64,000 nt of DNA from contig JAJEKB010020807.1 of the NCBI GenBank assembly GCA_022393335.1, positions 355,721-419,720 of the forward strand. Direction: 5' to 3'. This stretch comes from Macrotrachela quadricornifera. Its lineage: Eukaryota > Rotifera > Eurotatoria > Philodinida > Philodinidae. Under the pieces are notes generated by a model that saw nothing but the letters and a program-made list of their open reading frames with translations, did not search any database and was not told the origin of the DNA. Positions 55,249 through 64,000 of this stretch are shown here, piece by piece (position 1 is the first letter of the stretch; every line of letters begins with the position of its first letter). A program made the translations under genes and the position numbers.

Positions 55249-58200
55249 GTCTTTCTTTTTTTGTTTACCAAAAAACCTATTTGAAAAATTTCAAAAACTA
55301 ATGATAACATTCAAGTTCCCAACCTCAAAAACCTTCGATCAAACTTTTGCAGGATGTAGATGTAGAAGAAAGAATCGACCATTAATCTATCAGACACTGT
55401 TTTTTTGACCCTGGCATATATACGCATTTTACTTCATATGATGCTCCCTACAATCGAGGGAATAATGATGAAGAAGAGGAATTTTGTAGATATATAAGAA
55501 TAAATAGAGAAAGAAAAGATCTCAAGATGATATATTAGACACGTATATTATTTTTTCAATATTATTATACATGTTGTTGTGAATCGAATTGTTCCGGAAA
55601 TTATGGTACAAAATTCTGTGATATTTAGACAATATGAAAATATTGAACAAGTGGAAAATACCATTAAAAAGAATAGACAAAGTTTAATGTTTGTTTATGA
55701 CAATAAATAATAGATATACAATATCAGCACAACTAAAACTAGTACCGATCCACAACGTAAATTTTCTAATTGATTAATCGTTTTTTTTTTATAGCAATAT
55801 ACATCAGAGTTCTAGCCATCCTTAGGCCTTTCTAGTTTCTATATTATACATTTTAATGTTTTTCGAATAAAGATATTTTTCAATAAGCACGAATATATGA
55901 TTCTTATTTTGATACGACCACTGTTTGGCTAAAAGTGTAACATTTATTTATTGTTTGTAACTAAAACAAAATAACATATTTACATGAAGCACTAGAAAAG
56001 TTTATTTGCTCGACTCTTTTCAAAGCCTCAGTTTGAGTTCAAGTATTCGGTTATAATGCTTACACATATCTATGATTACATGCAGGGTTTCAGGCTTCTA
56101 AGTCTTGTACTTTGCTGTAGCCCACTATTTCTTTTATGCTAGGCACTGAATTATATCTTAAGATTAACAACATGTTAATAGTATATTTATTCAAATAATA
56201 GAGTAGATAGATGAGTTTTCAATGATCATGTTAGACTTGAAGAACAAATTGATAAAATGGCTCATATTTGGGCAATTTAAAATGTCTGAGGTTATATCAA
56301 ACAGAAATTTGAAGGAGAAAAAATTCAAAATATAGCAATACCAAAAAAATAAAATTATAGAGATTTAGAGAGTAATCAATTCACAAATGTGCTCAAAATT
56401 GATGAATTCAATACGAAGAAGATTATAATGTTTTTAATTAATGAAGAAAGTATAAGAATATAAAATATCCTGTTGTTTATTATTGTATTAATAGTGAAAA
56501 TTAATTATTTTAAACATGTCTTTTGAATAAAATTTTTTAAACTTTTTTTCAAAACATGGATACAAAATCTCCTCTATCATCAGGACTAGAGAGCTGAAAA
56601 TTTAGGGTCATATACATCTAGTTATAAGCGATTTGACTCTGTAATCAAGGAGAACGAGCACTCTTTCTAAGAGCAACTAATCAGAGTCATCAGTACAAAT
56701 TCAGCCTAAAAAATACGCTAGTTATTCGTATCCTACGATCTATTCTATACAAGCATATATAAAAGAGAAAATAGAACGACTTAAGGATACTCTGATTTCG
56801 AATGAATATCCATCACATATCATCCGTAGCAATGTGAGAGAAAGTAACATCATCTCTCAATCTACGCAAAGACTGCAACCTTACATAGAAACTCGTCACA
56901 AATTCATCATGCTCACAAATGCATACTATGGACAGGAATCCATTATATTTGCTACAAGGCTATAAATCATTTATAGGAAATACCTGCTACTCATCAGTAT
57001 TTGCTTCTTTTTTCGAAAAGAATCTTTGTCACTACTCAAAGGAAAAGATTAACATCACTCTCCGCACAAACTTGTATATCTTGGTCGTTGCTCGAACTGG
57101 AAGATAGTCTGCATAAGTGAGACTACTGGTGATTTTAGAATGCGTATGAACGCACATCAGGTTCACAAGCGAAAAATAGAAACATCGTCAGCATTGACCG
57201 AGTGCGTCGTCTCTGAGAAATATACGTTTGTACTTCTCAAATGTTCGAATACTATCGAACGAAACAGATTAGAAAAGGAAGATCATAAAGCAAATATTGC
57301 TAATTTAAACGTTGTTAATGCTTAATTACTATGATTGTCTTTACTGTCCTTGTTTTCGTTTTTAACAATAAACGTAATTCCTGATGATGTTCTTAGAAAG
57401 AAACAAAAGCTGGAATCACGGTGTTATTCTTGATTAATAATATATGTTGCCCGTGGTAGTTATCCACTTTTTACCAAAAATATCTGTTTTCATCTTGACG
57501 TAACCAAATTAAAAAAAGTCTTTAACAAAGTTTGTTATGGTATAGATTATGTTTACTGAGCATTAGAAATACCGTTAACATCGATTTGACTGGTCGAAGT
57601 GATATTAGCCGTTCGTTCAAGTGTAAATGCGCAGAAAATAGGCAAGTCATAGAGCATGTTTATTTTTCCAATGGTCTGTTCAATAAATGTCGACGTGAAG
57701 ACATTAATAGTACATGAATATAATGGTTTGACATATCTGTAATCTCGTTGAAATGAGTGAAAGATAGGCAACGAAGAAAGTATTGGTTTGGTACGTGTGT
57801 ACAATGATTGGATATGTTCATTGTAGACATTAGGACTGAGTAACGATGATTCCCTGCAATAAAACATCTTATAGAGAAGCTAGGATTAGTTTAACATATG
57901 TGCAGTTGGGAATAATTTCTGTTCGCATTTCTCTAATGAATATGAGTTATAACCACTTTTTTATCATTAGCAAAAAAAAATCAACCCTTCAGTCAAAATA
58001 TGGCAGTAATATTCGGTGTTTTCTTCGGTAAAGGAACCTTTAAATCACTCCATATTTTGACCTTCTTACTAAATGTGATGATTGAATTTAAATTTATTTT
58101 AAATCCGGACAGTGAATTCACTTCGTTTTTAATTCACATATACAGGTATCTGCTAGTGTTTGCTCGCTATGCAGATCAATGGACATTGTCGAGCTCATTA

Positions 58201-58372
58201 GCAAACATCAGCAGTAATGCATCATTATTTGGTCTATGTCGCACGATAACATTTTTTTTCAATTGTTCAAAATAAATTTTCTCTTGTGATTTAAGTCCGC
58301 TTTAATGACAATTAAGAATAATTCGTTTCGTTCAAAGAAAATCAATTGAAAGTATGTTGAAAAGCTTATATA
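55249..58372. other. Intergenic, 3.1 kb, nothing firmly recognised
   Basis: AT-rich spacer. Short open frames on both strands (56919-57325, 57532-57867, 57846-58275) have no identifiable domain. A stretch at 55573-55629 reads as a Cys-rich EGF-end-like peptide before a stop, too short to call. Confidence 0.4.
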
Positions 58373-59075
58373 CAGTGGAAACTCAAATAAATCTCCTCCC
58401 TTAATATTTCTTGGTTTTTGTACTCATACTTCGTTTGTCTTTAAACTTATTGTGTATACCGAGAAAGTCCGAAATGTGTTGCATTTTTTGGTATATTTAC
58501 ATTAAATATCATATGCAGCTTAAAGTATAAAAACTGCATCAGACAAACAGTAATCTTTTTTACTGCAGGATTTCCATGATATTGTAAGATTTTTTATTTT
58601 GTATAAATCTTGAATTTTTTTCAAAAGACGTGTCGTTGAAAGTTCTACAACATATAGCGAATGAGAAAAGTCTTCCAAAGGCTTTCAATATGATGAAGAG
58701 TGACATTTTCATGCCGGTTGTTCATATTGACTATAAGAAAAAACATTAGGAGAGGTGAAAATGAATTTAATTGTACCATTTTTGTAGAGCTTTCCACGGT
58801 CCATCTTTTAGAAAAAATTCAAGATATGATTACTTACCTCAAAATAAAAAACGTTACTACATTACGACCATCCCGTATTGTAGTGAAAAATAGCATCACT
58901 TTTTTTTCAAAGCTATTTTTAATACTTGCCACCAAGTTTGATGTCTCATATAGATATACAATAGATATAGTGCGTTTTGAGCTTTCTTGCTATATATAAT
59001 ATCTTTAAAAATAAATGAATTATGACTATAAAAGCCAAAAAATATCAAGAAGAAAAAAAAATTTCAGTTCCACTG
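58373..59075. mobile_element. pogo/Tigger-like non-autonomous element
   Basis: The left end begins CAGTGGAAACTCAAATAA and the right end, on the minus strand, begins CAGTGGAACTGAAATTTT. TA dinucleotides flank both (58371-58372 and 59076-59077), as in TA-targeting Tc1/mariner/pogo elements whose termini commonly start CAGTGGAA. At 703 bp there is no transposase; the 99-codon frame at 58700-58999 does not resemble one. Confidence 0.68.
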
Positions 59076-59451
59076 TAGTATCAAAAAACTATTGCTGAAT
59101 TCAAATATCCACCAAAAATCATGTGAAAGCTATCGAAATAAACCTATTTTCATATAACGAAACGAATTTGCTAATTTAAGTACCAATTAATATACCTCAA
59201 GCAATCATTATACAAAAATTCTTTTTTTCAGTATGGTTTCTATTCAATTTTCGCTCTCTTTATGCTGAATATCAATGAAAAACTGAAGATTTTGTTTAGA
59301 TATTTTTTTTGAACACTTTCGATATTCTGTTAAGTAGATAATGGAATCTATTTCAGTCTAGAATTTCTTCGATAATCTCTTAAAACAAAAGTTTAGCTTA
59401 AATACGCAGTAGACAAATTTAGATGTTTATCATGAACTGAGAGAATCGCAC

Positions 59452-60006
59452 TTACACAGTCGTTTGTTCACTATTTAAATCTATTTGTTCATTTGGATTC
59501 CATGTAATAAATGCACGTAGTTGCACCTTGCCATCATCAATTTTAAATTGATATGTACAAGCCGTCTCATTTATGGATGCAGTCATGTTTGAGGCATATG
59601 TATATCCGTAAGGTGCTTGGTTATAGAGTGGACCAAGTAGAATTGGCAAAATAATATTAAAATGGTAATGTAAACTTGTTTTGTGCATTTTGCCCTCGTA
59701 GATGATCACTGTTGATGCTTTAGCTTCAAGATAAGAAGATAAAAAAGGCACAGTGGCGACTGACAGACTTAGTAATAAGTAGGCAGTATCATTTGCAAAT
59801 GGTTGATATACAGACAGACGTGGATCAATGAATGATTGTATTAATAGTTCACTAGCATTCACAGCAAATGCAAGAAACAAGGTAGGATGCCACGTATGTG
59901 GAACGATGCTGGCATTCACAATCAACGGTGGAATCTCTAGACTGCTATCACTTACACGCAAGAAACACGTGAGGAGAAGAAAGAGAATTTGTATCAGTTC
60001 TTTCAT
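59452..60006 (-). CDS. Small secreted or surface protein, unknown family
   Basis: 184 residues from ATG at 60006, chosen because it begins a clear signal peptide (MKELIQILFLLLTCFLRVSD); the open frame extends further upstream only through low-complexity DNA. The mature part has N-glycosylation sequons (NAS, NDT, NMT, NET), and hydrophobic segments SVATVPFLSSYLEAK and FNIILPILLGPLYNQAP. It ends ITWNPNEQIDLNSEQTTV. The last codons overlap a good splice donor (GT|GTAAGT), so the visible stop TAA may lie in an intron and further 3' exons may exist below 59452; none was found. Only two Cys remain after the signal. No known family recognised. Confidence 0.6.
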   Translation of the reverse strand: MKELIQILFLLLTCFLRVSDSSLEIPPLIVNASIVPHTWHPTLFLAFAVNASELLIQSFIDPRLSVYQPFANDTAYLLLSLSVATVPFLSSYLEAKASTVIIYEGKMHKTSLHYHFNIILPILLGPLYNQAPYGYTYASNMTASINETACTYQFKIDDGKVQLRAFITWNPNEQIDLNSEQTTV

Positions 60007-60280
60007 TTTTTTTTCTTGTGTCGATAACGAACGCTTTGAGCTAAATATATTACTATTATTAATATCACACCATAATATGTAATAGGTAGACAGAAATATA
60101 AAATAATGTAAAAATGCAAAGCAATACAAAAGGTAAAATAGGCTTTGCTTTTCGTTACGCTATCACATTTGTATGAATACGAAAAAAGTCGATAAACTCA
60201 CGTGTGATCAACGTAGAAAAGATAATTGGTGTTTTATTTTGCACAGCTTATCTCTCTTTCTTAGACTAGAGATTACATAA

Positions 60281-60375
60281 TTTTCTTCATTGTTGTTGCC
60301 TAATTTTCTTGTAGTAGTCAGCACAGCGTCTTCAAACATCACGAGCAGATCCTTCTTTTCCTCGTACATGTTTTG
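60281..60375 (-). repeat. Dispersed repeat, copy 2 (possible transposase tail)
   Basis: A diverged copy of 26855-26950. Minus frame: GKEGSARDV, TGA stop, RRCADYYKKIRQQQ, further TGA. An alternative frame (MYEEKKDLLVMF...) is open but is probably fortuitous. Confidence 0.45.
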
Positions 60376-60844
60376 TATAATATAAAAAAGAACGAAAAAA
60401 TAATTCCAGCGATTATTCAGCTCGTTAAAAAAAAGAATAAACAAGAGAACGATAGTTAATCAGTAGAAGATAACGAAAAGGGCATTAAGTGTATTAATTA
60501 GAAGTTAAATGTCCATGAAAATGTATATCTCGAAAAAAATTTCTAAGAAAAATGTGAATTTAGTCCTGAAAAAGAAATAGTTTATTATTGAGACAATTAT
60601 ATATAAGATTTAAAAAATTAATTCTTATTTTATTAGAAAAGCTGATAAATAATTATTTTTTATTCAAACAATATTAGTAATGAAAGAAAAAGTTAATTGA
60701 GAAATATTTATATTATTTGAATAAGTAAAATTTAAAATATTTTTGATGATTGTTTTGAATTAACAATTTTCATATACAATTATAAGTTATCTCGCACAAA
60801 TTGTTCTATTTGAAATTTCAGAAAAAAATTATGTTAATCAAAAA

Positions 60845-60930
60845 CTAAAATTTCACTCCACGATGACATTTACTACAGCATGTTATTAACGTTTTTTTAC
60901 ATGGACAGCGTTTTGTATCACATAAACCAC
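60845..60930 (-). pseudogene. Cys-rich C-terminal relic of an integrase/transposase-like ORF
   Basis: The minus frame reads GLCDTKRCPCKKTLITCC then SKCHRGVKF and a stop, with a splice-acceptor-like TTTTAG just upstream. The C-x4-C-x-C-x6-C-C-x2-CH spacing is like the zinc-binding tails of Ginger-type or KRAB-A2-like integrase proteins. Nothing upstream could be joined. It is a short relic or a final exon of an unseen gene. Confidence 0.4.
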
Positions 60931-61611
60931 TAAAATCCAGATGCAATTCAAAATTATATGAGTACCATATGTCATTTACTATTGTCTAGATTTTTCAAAA
61001 AACAAAATTGAATTAACATTTCAGTAATATTTATAATCATATATTGGGCTCAAATATAGTAGATACGAGACACTAATTGTGATATGTTGTTACTTTTAAT
61101 ACTCAGTCATATAAACCATTTCCTTATGGAATTTTTGATTTAGCTGTTTCGAAGAATATTTCATGTAATCGGGTCTTAAATTTTCAGTACTTAATGTTTT
61201 ATCTGCGAATATCGAGTGGATATTTGATGATACCAGACAAGTTGCTGATAAAGGCAACGGAGTTCGATCCCATCTGCCAATATGAGGATGATTGCAGGTC
61301 TAGTGCGACGGTAATAGATACCATCTGGATGACTACAAAATCCAAATTTTCCTATCGTTCAATTAGCACATAAATTGTCAATCAGAATCCTGTCACGCTA
61401 AATATATTCAAAATTTTCACGTTTGGGTAGGGTAATGATATGAAATGGCTATCAATGAACTCTCTATAAGAGACTCGTTCTCTCTTAACAATTGATACGC
61501 AAATGAAACACATTTTAGACGGGTTTCGAGGAAAAAAATATTTATGTGAAAATACTGAAAGTGTTGGTTATCAAAGCAAATATTGAAATGAAACTAAATA
61601 AAAGAATTCAG
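60931..61611. other. Intergenic, nothing recognised
   Basis: 3' flank of the SET/TPR gene. A GGAGTTCGATCCC stretch near 61260 resembles a tRNA B box but no tRNA fold is possible around it. Confidence 0.45.
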
Positions 61612-63874
61612 TTATAGATAGATTCCAAACATATTAGTGAAAATTTCTCGATTTTCTTCAACAAACACACGATCATCACCAGTGGCTGTAACGATTAAAG
61701 ATTGGCGTAATATTTTCAATAATTGATGTGCTTTGTCCATTTGTGATGTTCGATAATAAAGGGAGAATAATTCTAGAACACCTTTAAATAGGAATGGATT
61801 TAACAATGGAGTATTTATTGACGGATCAAATTCATGTATCTCGAGAAGTTTTTCGTAAGATTTAATTGCATTCTCGGTGTCATTGATATCGCCGTACATT
61901 TTGCCTAGAAACAAAATCGAAAGAAAAATACCTAATTTTCATAGAGACAATATTTGCTCGTGAATTTTTAGAAAGCATATTTACTTTTATCAGATTATCA
62001 ATAACAGAATTTCGGTCTTTACCTCATATATTAAATAACTGAGCAACTTCTGTTTCAGGTATAACTCAGTTGAAACTGAATAATATCATCAGAAAATATG
62101 TTTGTACAAAACTGTTAGCCTAATGGATGTTGTGAACTTGTTCAAGTATGTGAAATTGACTTACCTAATGCCAATAACGGCTCAATTAATCCTAATCGAT
62201 ATTTTTCTCTTCCTGAATCCTTAAAAGTATTTTCAATATTTGTCTTCATTTTTCAAAATATCGCCAATTGCTTCTTTTGGATTTTGATGAATTTTCTGCA
62301 GCATTATAAACCTATATTTTCCTTTATATTCATCGAGGAATAGCTTTCGTTGCCTACGAATAATAGCTGATTCAGCTTGATCTAATTCACATAATGTACA
62401 ATTACAAATAAATTTATGGTTATCCAAACATTTTCTACGTTCTTCATATGACGATAAAATACTCGCATATGATAAGAGAAGTTCTGTACCTTGACTTAAA
62501 TCATATGCAGCACGAACAATCATCATATCTCCAATATAACTTCGTATGACGTTTTCACAACAGGAATGATTGATAAAGGATGGTGGAAGAAAGAGACCGG
62601 CAGCCTCTCCATACTTCTCAGTTTTTGATTTCGATGGTCGCACGCGAGGCGGATTGACACCATCTTTTAATACACCAAATGTATTCATTGAACAGATATC
62701 AGACACCCAAAATGCATCAATTACTTCTGCTGTAGCTGTTGTTGTTGATGGTGTTTCGCCAATTCGATGTAATCCAGCATAAAGTTGAAAAAAAGAAGAT
62801 GAAAGAGATGGATTGTAATGAAGTTTGTTAATAACTCGTGCTGTATTGATAACATGATCTCCAGTTTCAACAAGCTTTATTACTACATTAAAATGTTTAA
62901 CTTTATTACATTCCGTAGGATAGGTGATGGCAAATGCTTTAGAACATAACAATAATTGACCTTTACGAACATTTTCAGTAAGAACTAAACCACGACCTCT
63001 TTCCGTTGAAATCTAGGAGAAAAATGATGTGAAATTTCTGCTGTATCTGTACGATCTTACCTCAGCAATTCGAACCGGTCCAACGTAAGATGCATTGTCA
63101 AGACGAGGAGTTGACGATTTTTTCGCTTCTTCGAGCATTTGATTAAAATTGTAATGACCTTTGTTTTTTTCTTCAATTCTCTTCTTAATTGAAATTAATT
63201 CTCGTTGACCATCGACATTTTTAGGATCTACTTCTAAAAGTTTCTCAACTTGTACTAAGGCTTCGTCGTAATTTTCTAATCCATAGAATGCTTTGACACA
63301 TCGATACAAAGCTTTGATATTATTTGAATCATCTTTTAAAATCTCATGACAGTCATTCAAAGCACCATCGAAATGATGAACTTTTAAACGAGCTTGTGAA
63401 CGGTTCAGTTTAAGAAGAACGATTTCGGAGTCTGAAACTTTAGCTGATAAAATACCCTAAAAGAATAAACAGAGAAAAGTTCGTTTAAGATCATAAACAA
63501 GGTGAGAAGTGGTTCAGGAAAAATCTCCTGCAATATAGTTCAGTAGGTTCGTGCATCGTTTCAATGAACCTCATTTGACTAAAATTTTCAGCAACAATAG
63601 AGCTGATAGCTTTTCGCTAGTTTAAAATCGAATATACAACTGCTACAAAGATTTCGAGACTTACATCTGAGTAAGCTTTAATAGCTTCGTAAAATTTGCT
63701 TTGTCTGAAATAATCATTGCCAAGTACTTTGTAATCTGCAGCTGTTAGAATTTTATGAGTTTTTGGTGTTCCAGTTTTCCAGGTGAGATCTTGTACTAAT
63801 GAATTATTTGTATCCAAAAAGACTAAATCAGTTGGATGATCGCATCTTAGAGAAGTTCCTCTTTTAACCCTCAT
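61612..63874 (-). CDS. TPR + SET domain protein (SMYD-like), one frameshift, 5' end uncertain
   Basis: Exons on the minus strand: 63874-63665, 63456-63061, 63012-62165 and 61914-61612. Introns are 208, 48 and 250 nt. The N-terminal part (MRVKRGTSLRCDHPTDLVFL) precedes TPRs: ADYKVLGNDYFRQSKFYEAI, NRSQARLKVHHFDGALNDCH, ALYRCVKAFYGLENYDEALV. The SET domain starts ISTERGRGLVLTENVRKGQL and includes INHSCCENVIRSYIGDMMIV, the cofactor-binding NHSC, and GTELLLSYA. A Cys-rich post-SET follows (FICNCTLCELDQ). C-terminal TPR-like helices are in exon 4 (NAIKSYEKLLEIHEFD). In exon 3, TGA at 62233-62235 follows NEDKY, but a 1-nt shift in GACAAATATTG restores a frame (NIENTFKDSGREKYRLGL) through to a matching donor. 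This is a real frameshift or base error. Lysine methyltransferase activity is expected. A GT-G-N before the first Met and TTGGACAG upstream suggest another 5' exon. Confidence 0.8.
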
Positions 63875-64000
63875 ATTACCACCTGTCCAAAATTAATGTT
63901 TTTCTTGATTGGGGTCCATGCGGACCCCACTTCTCCAGCGCAGCCATACTTTTAAACTTTGACATGAAACTTTGTCCACATAAAGACCTTAGCTAGACTA
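63875..64000. other. Window end, probable intron of the SET/TPR gene
   Basis: Contains GGGGTCCATGCGGACCCC (63915-63932), a short perfect-stem palindrome with a 2-4 base loop. It is consistent with a hairpin in an intron. No coding sequence recognised. Confidence 0.4.

Noticed and set aside
55573..55629. Cys-rich EGF-end-like peptide
   Set aside because: Only 18 residues before a stop, with no neighbouring EGF sequence.
57553..57867. 104-codon minus-strand frame with Cys and Phe/Tyr
   Set aside because: No domain, splice context or paralogue; frames of this length occur by chance elsewhere in the window.
60007..60129. Upstream in-frame extension of the small secreted protein
   Set aside because: The signal peptide begins at ATG 60006; the upstream part is low-complexity AT-rich sequence with no conserved feature.
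61225..61290. GGAGTTCGATCCC, tRNA B-box-like
   Set aside because: T stem and acceptor stem cannot form and no A box is upstream.

Overview
The window is AT-rich animal-type DNA and is best explained as part of a bdelloid rotifer genome (Rotaria/Adineta-like). This is inferred from combined traits, not from a database match. The traits are very short introns (44-60 nt) mixed with a few long ones, single-exon 7TM receptors in local clusters, a mono-ADP-ribosyltransferase/TPR relic, an NHL-repeat gene, genes that look non-metazoan (a plant-type Deg protease, a DUF6492 protein, a chorismate synthase relic), and a dense litter of small inverted-repeat transposons. No rRNA or tRNA gene and no CRISPR array was recognised. 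One 10-base assembly gap lies at 42455-42464.

Layout. 1-3008: 3' part of a Deg-type serine protease (+). 6424-10861: a membrane-anchored, Thr-rich protein with a ThuA-like ectodomain, broken by one nonsense codon (+). 11365-12292: a TIR element. 13115-14964: F-box protein (-). 15.8-21.3 kb: repeat- and transposon-rich, with a hairpin element, three tandem arrays (one with a strict 112-bp period), a MITE, a decayed hAT transposon with a perfect 8-bp target duplication, and a short hAT-like MITE. 21552-22008: remnant of chorismate synthase (-). 22453-23400: DUF6492 protein (-). 24.6-25.6 kb: another TIR element. 27479-32242: large LDLa/EGF/7TM receptor (-). 34610-36488: membrane-anchored FG-GAP/VCBS protein (+). 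37.4-42.8 kb is a graveyard: truncated P450, hairpin element, ADP-ribosyltransferase/TPR pseudogene, a GNAT-like relic with six stops, and the tail of an NHL protein after the gap. 43.1-43.8 kb: long inverted repeat. 46160-47773: DEG/ENaC channel (-). 49.7-54.4 kb: three class-A-like GPCRs, two of them paralogues that share an almost identical ~110-bp block. 54.9-59.1 kb: two inverted-repeat elements. 59452-60006: small secreted protein (-). 61612-63874: TPR+SET methyltransferase-like gene with one frameshift (-).

Functionally, the intact genes are mostly surface and signalling proteins: four 7TM receptors, one ENaC-type channel and one anchored FG-GAP protein. A protease, an F-box protein and a SET/TPR protein complete the set. 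There is no operon-like organisation. The most notable points are the chorismate synthase relic in an animal-like genome, decay by in-frame nonsense mutations without frameshifts in two relics, a shared anchor/Thr-linker exon cassette in two unrelated genes, a gene-conversion-like block between GPCR paralogues, and a P450 intron that has an AT donor.
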